The notes under the pieces were generated by a model. The model searched no databases, was not told the DNA's origin, and was given only the letters and a program-made list of their open reading frames with translations. Below are positions 1-5,956 of a DNA stretch of 5,972 nucleotides, piece after piece; position 1 is the first letter of the stretch; the number at the start of each line of letters is the position of its first letter. The translations under genes and the position numbers were made by a program. The stretch comes from UBA3818 sp051881895 (GTDB lineage Bacteria; Bacillota; Clostridia; Oscillospirales; Ruminococcaceae), in assembly GCA_051881895.1 (NCBI GenBank), contig JBJEQT010000180.1:1-5972 (forward strand), written 5' to 3'.

Positions 1-888
1 CTCTGCGCGGCCATGCTGCGTTCGGTGGGGAATACCCGGATCTCTTTGTTGTTTCTGGCCGTATCGGTCATCATCAATACCGGCCTGGACATCCTGTTTG
101 TGGCAGTTTTTTCTCTGGGCGTTGCCGGCGCGGCGGCGGCAACGGTTATCGCACAGCTGGTCTCGGTGATATGCAGCGCCGTTTATATCCGAAGCAAACT
201 TCCCTTTGCCATGTTTCGCCGCCGGGATATGACTGTCGACCGCGCTTTGCTGGCACAGACAGCCCGGTTCGGACTGGTATCGGCTTTGCACCAGTCCAGC
301 CTGTATATTGGTAAACTGCTGGTTCAGGGAGCGGTAAACTCCATGGGGACCGCCTGTATTTCCGCTTTCACCGCCGCCACCCGCATTGAGGGATTTGCCA
401 ATTCCTTTGGAGACAGCGGTGCGGAGGCACTGTCCGTTTTTGTCGCGCAGAATACGGGAGCCGGGCAAAAGAAACGGGCGGAAAAAGGGTTGTTCACCGG
501 CATGCGAATGATGGTGATTTTGTGCCTGTGCGTCTGCGCGGTGATGTTTTTTTGTGCGCCGCAGCTGGTCCGGTTTTTCATTGGCACAAACGGGCAGGAA
601 GAACTTGTCCAGGGCACTTTCTATTTGCGCATAATCTCCTGCTTTTACCTGTTTTGCTTTCTGGGCGCGTCTTTTGTAGGATATTTCCGCGGAACCGGGC
701 GGGTCAATCTGCCGGTGCTGGGCACTACGCTTCATATTTCCATCCGCGTCATTCTCTCCTATCTGCTGATCGGCCGGCTGCGGCTGGGTGCAGTCGCAAT
801 TGCCACCGGCATTGGATGGATCGCTGTGGCCAGCCTGCACACCCTCTTTTTCCTGCACTTTCGCCGCCGGCAAGATTTTCGCGGATAA
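1..888 (+). CDS. MATE family efflux transporter, 5'-truncated by window edge
   Basis: This is the C-terminal two thirds of a MATE (multi-antimicrobial extrusion) transporter, an inner-membrane exporter that moves cationic drugs or metabolites out in exchange for Na+ or H+. The frame is open from base 1 (Leu-Cys-Ala-Ala precede the ATG at 13), and MATE proteins are usually about 450 residues. The 295 codons seen here are therefore a fragment, and the ATG at 13 is internal, not the start. About eight hydrophobic segments are visible, matching the end of the first and all of the second six-helix bundle. The loop between the bundles is basic (FRRRD). Family-typical stretches are LGVAGAAAATVIAQ, then VAQNTGAGQ in the second bundle, and GYFRGTGR, where MATE proteins have a conserved RGxG. 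The protein ends in a short basic tail (HFRRRQDFRG). The substrate cannot be deduced. It is codirectional with the downstream regulator, which could control it, but 122 nt and a promoter candidate separate them. Confidence 0.9.
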   Translation, partial: LCAAMLRSVGNTRISLLFLAVSVIINTGLDILFVAVFSLGVAGAAAATVIAQLVSVICSAVYIRSKLPFAMFRRRDMTVDRALLAQTARFGLVSALHQSSLYIGKLLVQGAVNSMGTACISAFTAATRIEGFANSFGDSGAEALSVFVAQNTGAGQKKRAEKGLFTGMRMMVILCLCVCAVMFFCAPQLVRFFIGTNGQEELVQGTFYLRIISCFYLFCFLGASFVGYFRGTGRVNLPVLGTTLHISIRVILSYLLIGRLRLGAVAIATGIGWIAVASLHTLFFLHFRRRQDFRG

Positions 889-910
889 TCCTTCGGTTCC
901 GTCCGGTCTA

Positions 911-929
911 CGAAGCGTGGATTGCTTCG
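911..929. repeat. Short inverted repeat in the MATE-regulator gap
   Basis: CGAAGC at 911-916 and GCTTCG at 924-929 are perfect 6-bp arms around a 7-nt spacer. The right arm overlaps the proposed -35 hexamer of the next gene. It could be an operator for the downstream helix-turn-helix protein, or a weak hairpin ending MATE transcription; the following CTTTGGG is a poor U tract, so termination would be inefficient. Function is inferred from position only. Confidence 0.35.
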
Positions 930-950
930 CTTTGGGCGTTCTGTTAAAAT
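922..950 (+). promoter_or_regulatory. Candidate sigma-A promoter with extended -10 for the HTH gene
   Basis: TTGCTT at 922-927 serves as a weak -35 (matching TTG of TTGACA). A 17-bp spacer follows, then TAAAAT at 945-950 as the -10. TG at 942-943 lies one base upstream of the -10, giving an extended -10 that compensates for the poor -35. Transcription would start near 957, leaving a leader of about 54 nt before the TTG start codon at 1011. The call rests on sequence match and spacing only. Confidence 0.5.
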
Positions 951-998
951 GGAGGCAGAAAAGCCGAGGGCCAAAGTTGGTTTTCGCGCGGCGAGAAC

Positions 999-1004
999 GG
1001 AGGG
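999..1004 (+). promoter_or_regulatory. Ribosome binding site supporting a TTG start
   Basis: GGAGGG lies six bases upstream of the TTG at 1011. No ATG or GTG sits at suitable distance in this frame, and translation from the TTG gives the usual N-terminus of this XRE family (MDCIKIGKLI). The site therefore fixes a non-ATG start. Confidence 0.75.
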
Positions 1005-1010
1005 ATTTTT

Positions 1011-1601
1011 TTGGATTGTATCAAAATCGGGAAATTGATTGCCCGGCTGCGCAGGGAAAAAGGACTGACCCAACAGCAAATCGCAGACGCTTTGAATATC
1101 ACCAATAAAACCGTATCGAAATGGGAGTGTGGCCTGGGCTGTCCCGATCTCTCTTTATGGCCGGATCTGTCGGTCATCCTGGGGGTGGATATGGCGCAGC
1201 TGATGGAGGGGGAAATTTCTCTCAACCAGCCGGACAGCGGCAACCTGGCGCGGGCACGGTTTTATGTCTGCCCTGCCTGCGGGAACATTTTATTCAGCAC
1301 CGGCGGCGCATCTGTTTTCTGCTGCGGGCGCAAGCTGGAGCCCCTTTCCCCCCTGCCGCGGGAGGATGGCCCCGCCGTTATGATCGAGCAAATCGACGGC
1401 GAATATTTTATCACGGCGGATCATCCGATGGAAAAGGGGCATTTTCTCTCTTTCGCCGCCTATGTAAAAAACGAACGGATCTTTTTTACCCGCTTATATC
1501 CGGAGCAGAATCCGTCTTTCCGGTTTCCCCTGCTTCCTGGCGGAACGCTGTTTTTGTATTGCACCCAACACAGCCTGACCCGATATCCGAACATTCGTTA
1601 A
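1011..1601 (+). CDS. XRE-family HTH regulator with desulfoferrodoxin-like C-terminal domain
   Basis: A 196-residue cytoplasmic protein, probably a redox- or oxygen-responsive transcription factor. Residues about 6-61 form an XRE/Cro-type helix-turn-helix (GLTQQQIADALNITNKTVSKWE). After a linker of about 20 residues comes a part resembling 2Fe superoxide reductase. Residues 85-112 match desulforedoxin, with Cys87, Cys90, Cys104 and Cys105 in a CxxC...CC pattern that binds an Fe(Cys)4 centre in that family. Residues 122-188 match the catalytic neelaredoxin part: EQIDGEY, then HPM (His138), GHF (His144), an LYPEQNPSFRFP stretch, and CxxH near the end (Cys184, His187). In superoxide reductase the iron has four His and one Cys ligands. 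Here the first His, in the EKHVP motif, is replaced in DGPAV, and its catalytic Lys is absent too, so four of five ligands remain. Enzyme activity is doubtful; a sensor role is inferred. The Cys site could instead hold zinc. Start is TTG with a strong ribosome binding site. The gene stands alone, converges on the hydrogenase operon and may regulate itself or the exporter gene. Confidence 0.88.
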   Translation: MDCIKIGKLIARLRREKGLTQQQIADALNITNKTVSKWECGLGCPDLSLWPDLSVILGVDMAQLMEGEISLNQPDSGNLARARFYVCPACGNILFSTGGASVFCCGRKLEPLSPLPREDGPAVMIEQIDGEYFITADHPMEKGHFLSFAAYVKNERIFFTRLYPEQNPSFRFPLLPGGTLFLYCTQHSLTRYPNIR

Positions 1602-1608
1602 GAGATGA

Positions 1609-1650
1609 AAAACGGCTTTGCAGCAATGCTGCAAAGCCGTTTTCTCTTTT
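1609..1650. terminator. Bidirectional intrinsic terminator between convergent genes
   Basis: Bases 1609-1624 pair perfectly with 1628-1643, a 16-bp stem with an AAT triloop. The outer four pairs are A-T: on the + strand the hairpin runs into TTTTCTCTTTT, and on the - strand into TTTTTC. The hairpin begins 7 nt after the stop of the HTH gene (1601) and lies 36 nt beyond the stop of the hydrogenase gene (1679). It is therefore placed to end transcription from both sides. Confidence 0.9.
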
Positions 1651-1678
1651 AGGCGAACAAATTCGGCAGAACACTGCT

Positions 1679-3103
1679 TTATTTCAAAACGCCGATTGCT
1701 TCGCTGATCGTTTTTTCAAACGCTTCCCGGCCGTATTTGTCTACCTCTGCCTTATTCTTCTCTTCGTGCGTCAGGCAGCCGGCGCCGCCGATGCATCCGC
1801 CGATACAGGCCATTCCTTCAATAAAATTGCCGGGCAAAACATTCTTGGAGGCTTTTAACAAAGCCATCCGGCAAGCTTCGATACCGTCGCAGGCCACCGG
1901 TTTGGCCTCAAAGTCCAGGCCCTGTTCCTTGAGTGCCTGCGCCACCGCGTCGGACAGGCCGCCGGACCGGGCGAAAATGCGTCCGTAATAAGAGGCGTTA
2001 TCCAACACATCCTCTTCCAGCTCGGAAATTTCCATATCCCGGCTGTCGAACAGCGCCTGCAGTTCCTCAAAGGTCAGCACAGCGTCAATATACGGCGACA
2101 CGGTTTCTTTTTGGAATTCCATCTTTTTGGCGGTGCAGGGCCCGATGAACACAATCTTTGCGGTCGGGTCGATCTCTTTGATATACTGCCCGATGGCCCC
2201 CATGGGCGAAAGATTATGAGAGACATGCTCTTTCATCTGAGGGAATTTTTTGTGGATATAATCTACGAAAGCCGGGCAGCAGGAGCTGGTCAAAAATCCT
2301 TTTTCCGCCAGTTCCGCCGCTTCGGAATAGGCAACCATATCGGCGCCCAGCGCGACCTCCACCACACTGTGGAAGCCCAGCTTTTTGATCGCGGTAATTA
2401 CCTGGCCCAGCTTTGCGTAGGAAAACTGTCCGGAAATGGATGGCGCCACCACTGCGTAGACTTTATATTTCTGGTTGTTGTCGCTTTCTTTGAGCATCTT
2501 CACAACGTCGACAATGAACGATTTGTCAACAATGGCGCCCCACGGACACATATAAACGCAGGAACCACAGGAAATGCACTTGCTGTTGTCGATCTGCGCC
2601 GCTTTCGATTCTGCGCTGGTGGAAATCGCGTCCACCTTGCAGGCGATCTCGCAAGGGCGGCGTTTGTTGATGATAGCGCTGTACGGGCATACCTTGGCGC
2701 AGCGCCCGCAATTCACGCACTTTTCTTTATCGATATGCGCTTTCTGGTGCTCATCAAAGCTGATCGCGTGGCGGGGGCAAACATCCTCACAGCGGTGCGC
2801 CAGGCAGCCGCGGCAGGACTCCGTCACCTCATAGCCGCCCATGGGGCACTCGTCGCAGGCGATGCTGATTACCTCAATTACATTGGGATTTTCCTTGTAT
2901 CCGCCCATGGCCATATGGATACGCTCGTTGACAATGGCCCGCTCTTTGTAGACACAGCAGCGCATGGTGGGCTCGTCGCCCGGCACGATGGTATAGGGGA
3001 TATCGATATAAGCATCCATCAGCCGGTCCTCAAAAGCGTGGCGCGCCACCTCCCGCAGGACCTTGTATTTTAAATACTGCACTTTGGTATCAAATTTTCT
3101 CAT
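1679..3103 (-). CDS. hydA2: Monomeric [FeFe] hydrogenase, group B (HydA2-like)
   Basis: A cytoplasmic enzyme that interconverts protons and H2, presumably with ferredoxin as electron partner. Numbering is from the ATG at 3103 (474 aa). The N-terminal part is rich in cysteine: Cys49/50, Cys83/86, Cys97/100/105/109, Cys151/155, and two classical 4Fe-4S motifs (Cys129/132/135/139 and Cys176/179/182/186), enough for at least three accessory clusters. The H-cluster domain follows. L1 is TSSCCPAF, with Cys276 as cluster ligand and Cys275 at the proton-transfer position. L2 is GPCTAKK (Cys323, Lys326). L3 is EGMACIGGC (Met431, Cys433, and Cys437 bridging to the di-iron site). All residues needed for an active H-cluster are present. 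The TSSCCPAF and GPCTAKK forms, instead of TSCCPxW and MPCxxK, point to group B; CpIII of Clostridium pasteurianum is a studied relative. An ATG at 3109 is also in frame, but AAGGGGG abuts it directly while sitting six bases from the ATG at 3103, so 3103 is preferred. Third gene of the operon. The symbol follows Ruminococcus albus usage. Confidence 0.93.
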   Translation of the reverse strand: MRKFDTKVQYLKYKVLREVARHAFEDRLMDAYIDIPYTIVPGDEPTMRCCVYKERAIVNERIHMAMGGYKENPNVIEVISIACDECPMGGYEVTESCRGCLAHRCEDVCPRHAISFDEHQKAHIDKEKCVNCGRCAKVCPYSAIINKRRPCEIACKVDAISTSAESKAAQIDNSKCISCGSCVYMCPWGAIVDKSFIVDVVKMLKESDNNQKYKVYAVVAPSISGQFSYAKLGQVITAIKKLGFHSVVEVALGADMVAYSEAAELAEKGFLTSSCCPAFVDYIHKKFPQMKEHVSHNLSPMGAIGQYIKEIDPTAKIVFIGPCTAKKMEFQKETVSPYIDAVLTFEELQALFDSRDMEISELEEDVLDNASYYGRIFARSGGLSDAVAQALKEQGLDFEAKPVACDGIEACRMALLKASKNVLPGNFIEGMACIGGCIGGAGCLTHEEKNKAEVDKYGREAFEKTISEAIGVLK

Positions 3104-3109
3104 ACCCAT

Positions 3110-3116
3110 CCCCCTT
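3110..3116 (-). promoter_or_regulatory. Ribosome binding site deciding the hydA2 start
   Basis: On the - strand AAGGGGG occupies 3116-3110, overlapping the last bases of the phosphatase stop codon (3117-3115). It has zero spacing to the ATG at 3109 but six bases to the ATG at 3103, which favours the second ATG. Closeness to the stop suggests translational coupling with the phosphatase. Confidence 0.6.
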
Positions 3117-4287
3117 AAAAATAGCTGACCTTGATTCGCTTACCCATCTGCTTGAGCGCGTCGGACAATTCGTCCACCAATCGCATTTTGATATTGAAAT
3201 TGATCGGCAGGTCCGGATTCTGGTGGGCGGGATTCACCGCACGGCCCACATAGAAATTGATGTCTGTGGCCTCTTCAAACAGCAGCCGGGAAATCTGGGA
3301 GGCGCCATCCTGTTTGTAGCTCCATTTGGAATAATCTTCATTTGCTTCCAGATAGCTTTTCGCATAGGTCAGCACACGGCTGATGGTGATGACCCCTTCG
3401 GTTACCAGGTCCACTCCCTTGATGGTCGCGGTGGGCGGGATCTCCGGATCCAGATAGCCCAGATTCGGCTGCACCGTTTGGTGCAAAAATCGCGCCGCTA
3501 CCATGGAGGTCGTACCGCCGCAGACGATATGCTTGCCCTCTTTGGAGAAGAACAGGCCCATCATTTTTTCGTCGTCCGCCGGGTCGGTGGGCGGCCCGAT
3601 CATCAGATTCACCTGCCGGCGCTGCCGCACTTTCATTACGCTGACGGTGGTATCATCTCCGGGCTGATAGCCATAAAGCTTATTACATTCATCCAGCAGG
3701 ATGGTGGCCAGGGTTTTAGCGGTAAAATCCTTATCGTAGATCATTTCCATGAACTCGATAATGTTTTCCCGCTGCCAGCCAAAGTTTAAGGACATCCCCA
3801 CCCCGGCGTGGATCGCGCCGTCGCTGGTGGTGATAAACGTGTCGTTTTCCTGCAGTTTGATTTTGGATTTATAAATGGTCTTACCGCCGATTTCCATGGC
3901 GGTTTTGTCATAATCATAGTTTTTGCCGTCCCGAAGCAGGATGACCAACGGGTTGTCGTACTGGATCAGCTCCGCGTATTCATTATGCTCAATCCGGATG
4001 ATGGTGAAGGTGGAATAGGCCACCTTTCTCACCTCGCACACCGGCAGCGTATCCGCGATGGTCTGCACGCAGTTTTCCAGCGTCATATTGCTGGCCATCA
4101 TGGTGGAGATGATTTTAGACGTCAGGGTGGAAAGGATGTTGGCTTTTACCCCGCTGCCCAGACCGTCGGCCAGGACCATAACCACCGAATCGGCAGACGG
4201 CTCTATGATCTGTACCCGGTCGCCGCACAGCTGCTCACCATGTTTGTTGATGCTGCGCCAACCCAGGTCTACACAAAGATTATTCAT
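3115..4287 (-). CDS. SpoIIE/PP2C-type Ser/Thr protein phosphatase with unknown C-terminal domain
   Basis: A 390-residue soluble protein. Residues about 1-222 form a SpoIIE-like PP2C phosphatase domain, a metal-dependent fold that removes phosphate from Ser/Thr of partner proteins. The metal-binding acidic residues are visible: Asp23 in CGDR, Asp41-Gly42 in LADGLGSG, Asp156-Gly157 in TTSDG, and Asp211-Asp212 in GDDTT, so catalysis should be intact. Residues about 225-390 form a second domain (starting GPPTDPADDEKM, with a Gly-rich CGGTTS near 256-261 and a long VDLVTEGVITISRVL segment) that I do not recognise. No transmembrane segment is seen. The ATG at 4287 lies inside the end of hydS (8-nt overlap), with AAGGAG at 4303-4298, ten bases upstream, so the two are probably translationally coupled and made in matched amounts. 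Context suggests it is the output of HydS. In Ruminococcus albus a protein phosphatase gene lies with hydS and hydA2 in the same way. Its substrate is unknown; an anti-sigma-antagonist-like protein would be the SpoIIE/RsbU precedent. Confidence 0.9.
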   Translation of the reverse strand: MNNLCVDLGWRSINKHGEQLCGDRVQIIEPSADSVVMVLADGLGSGVKANILSTLTSKIISTMMASNMTLENCVQTIADTLPVCEVRKVAYSTFTIIRIEHNEYAELIQYDNPLVILLRDGKNYDYDKTAMEIGGKTIYKSKIKLQENDTFITTSDGAIHAGVGMSLNFGWQRENIIEFMEMIYDKDFTAKTLATILLDECNKLYGYQPGDDTTVSVMKVRQRRQVNLMIGPPTDPADDEKMMGLFFSKEGKHIVCGGTTSMVAARFLHQTVQPNLGYLDPEIPPTATIKGVDLVTEGVITISRVLTYAKSYLEANEDYSKWSYKQDGASQISRLLFEEATDINFYVGRAVNPAHQNPDLPINFNIKMRLVDELSDALKQMGKRIKVSYF

Positions 4288-5956
4288 CGTTTAAGTACTC
4301 CTTCAGATTGGTCAGCGCAATTTTGGTTTCAGCGGTCGTCTCGCCCAAAAGCGACGCGATTTCCTGCACGATCCGCATCTGCTTGGCAACTACCTGGTCG
4401 GTAATCTCCACCGTTTGCTTGCGCACATTTTCTTTCTGCGCCCGCTGATGCTCTTCTTCGGTGATATCCCGCATCAGCACCAGCAGGACCCGGTAGCTCT
4501 TATCATAAACGACTGTCATTTCCACATATTTCTGGTACTCCGCCAAGAACATCCGCTTATCGCGCACATCACGGCCGGTCTGAATCACTTCGAAGAAAAT
4601 CTGGGGATCCAGCACCCGAACCACCTGGTCCCCCATGATATCCGACGGGCGGGACAGGCGCAGAATATCACAGGCAGCGCCGTTGATCTGCTGCACCTCC
4701 ATCGATTCGTTGAGTACAATGATGCCGTTGGGGGAATTGCGGATGATGGTATCGGAGAAGGTTTCGGCCTTTTCTTTTAAAAACGGCAGACACATGGTCA
4801 AATCCGCCTTGCCCCAATAGACCGCCACCGCTTTTTCCCGGCAGGTATCATAACCGCAGCTGCCGCAGTTGAGCTCATCCGCCGGGGAGGTCTTGCCCAT
4901 CCGGCGCAGAATTTCCTCTATTGCCCGGCTGCCAGGCATCTGCCGGTTCAGCCCCAGATAAGGAATCTCTTTTTTCAGCGACCCTTTTGTCGTTTCCACC
5001 GCAAAATCCTCTTTGCCGGCGTACCGGTCCACAGCCAAAAAGTCGCTGACCGGAGAGCGATGAAGTCTTTCCATCACCGGACCGCCGACGCAGCTGCCCG
5101 CACAGGCGCTCATCTCAATAAAGCAGTTGGACAAGGTGCCATCCATAATCTCCTTGAGGGCATGGATGCAGTTTTCCGTCCCGTCAATGGTCAGGCGGCT
5201 ATAACCGCCATCCTCATTCCAATCCATGGTGCGCAGAATTCCGCCGGAAGTCGGGAACAGACGGGCTCGGCTTTCGTCGTTTTTCTCCTGCTCCTTCGCC
5301 GGCACGATTTGCTCGCCCGCCATCCACTCGCTTAATTCCTCAAAGGTCAGAACACAGTCCACAATGCCTTCGTAGGCTTCCGCCTCCGCTTTTTTGGAAA
5401 TGCACGGGCCGATGAACACGGTTTTTGCCCCGGGGTGCTGTTCTTTGATCAAACGGCAATGGGCCAGCATCGGAGACTCTACCTTTGCAAGGTAAGGCAG
5501 AGCCTCGGGATAGTATTTCTGAATCAACAGGTTTACCGAGTGGCAGCAGGAGGAAATGATCACTTCCTGCTTACCCTCCCGCACCAGCCGCTCATACTCC
5601 CGTTTGACCAGCGTGGCGCCGATGGCGGTTTCTTCCGCCGCGGCAAAGCCCAGTTTCTGCAATGCCGCTTCCATCGCGCCGATGCCCACCCCTGGGTAAT
5701 TGGCCACAAAGGAAGGCGCCAGGCTCACATACACCGGCGCGCCGGACGCAATCAGCGCCCGGGCAGCTTCGATATCATTGCGGATCTCTTTCGCATTCTG
5801 CGGGCAATTGACAAAACACTGCCCGCACAGGATGCACTCATCCTCCACAATATTGGCCTGGTGGTTGGAAAATTTAATGGATTTGACCGGGCAGTGCCGG
5901 ATACATTTATAGCAATTCTTACAGTTGGATTTTTTTAATTTCAGGTATCTGGTCAT
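4280..5956 (-). CDS. hydS: Putative H2-sensing [FeFe] hydrogenase with PAS domain (HydS, group C)
   Basis: A 558-residue cytoplasmic protein of the sensory [FeFe] hydrogenase class. Domains in order: a 2x[4Fe-4S] ferredoxin (Cys12/15/18/22 and Cys41/44/47/51); an H-cluster domain, about 75-340; a 4Fe-4S domain of the kind seen in RnfB and CO dehydrogenase subunits (Cys364/367/372/389, pattern CGxCGxxxC...C); a PAS domain, about 400-497; and a charged helical, probably coiled-coil tail (498-558). H-cluster ligands are kept: Cys138 in SSCCHS (Cys137 at the proton-transfer position), Cys185 with Lys188 in GPCISKK, and Cys285 and Cys289 in SACAGSC. The surroundings differ from catalytic enzymes: His139 replaces Pro in L1, Gly183 replaces Met in L2 and Ser283 replaces Met in L3, as expected for a slow, sensing H-cluster. 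No kinase or cyclase domain is present, so output must pass to a partner, most likely the overlapping phosphatase. Start is ATG at 5956 with AAGGGG ten bases upstream (5972-5967). The operon promoter lies beyond the window, so hydS may not be the first gene. Confidence 0.92.
   Translation of the reverse strand: MTRYLKLKKSNCKNCYKCIRHCPVKSIKFSNHQANIVEDECILCGQCFVNCPQNAKEIRNDIEAARALIASGAPVYVSLAPSFVANYPGVGIGAMEAALQKLGFAAAEETAIGATLVKREYERLVREGKQEVIISSCCHSVNLLIQKYYPEALPYLAKVESPMLAHCRLIKEQHPGAKTVFIGPCISKKAEAEAYEGIVDCVLTFEELSEWMAGEQIVPAKEQEKNDESRARLFPTSGGILRTMDWNEDGGYSRLTIDGTENCIHALKEIMDGTLSNCFIEMSACAGSCVGGPVMERLHRSPVSDFLAVDRYAGKEDFAVETTKGSLKKEIPYLGLNRQMPGSRAIEEILRRMGKTSPADELNCGSCGYDTCREKAVAVYWGKADLTMCLPFLKEKAETFSDTIIRNSPNGIIVLNESMEVQQINGAACDILRLSRPSDIMGDQVVRVLDPQIFFEVIQTGRDVRDKRMFLAEYQKYVEMTVVYDKSYRVLLVLMRDITEEEHQRAQKENVRKQTVEITDQVVAKQMRIVQEIASLLGETTAETKIALTNLKEYLNDE

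Noticed and set aside
1011..1601. Reading the C-terminal part of the regulator as an active superoxide reductase.
   Set aside because: The EKHVP motif, with one iron-binding His and the catalytic Lys, is missing, so only a superoxide-reductase-like fold is claimed.
1609..1643. The perfect inverted repeat as an attachment site, REP element or small RNA gene.
   Set aside because: Its position between two convergent stop codons and its T-rich flanks are fully explained by a bidirectional terminator; no second copy or mobility gene is present.
1121..1858. A + strand open frame overlapping the regulator and running through the terminator into the hydrogenase gene.
   Set aside because: It crosses the strong hairpin and overlaps two real genes; its Arg/Gly/Pro-rich product looks like an out-of-frame reading of the regulator gene.
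2111..3073. Long open frame on the + strand (320 codons) within the hydrogenase region.
   Set aside because: It lies fully antisense to the hydrogenase gene, whose protein carries every H-cluster and 4Fe-4S motif. The antisense product shows no recognisable domain and has the Ala/His/Arg-rich look of a mirrored GC-rich gene.
3223..4404. Two + strand open frames (3223-3789 and 3808-4404) opposite the phosphatase and the end of hydS.
   Set aside because: Both are antisense to well-supported genes, lack convincing ribosome binding sites and show no family motifs.
4280..5956. Calling hydS a normal H2-producing hydrogenase or a histidine kinase.
   Set aside because: The residues around the H-cluster depart from catalytic enzymes and a PAS domain is attached, while no kinase motifs follow the PAS domain.
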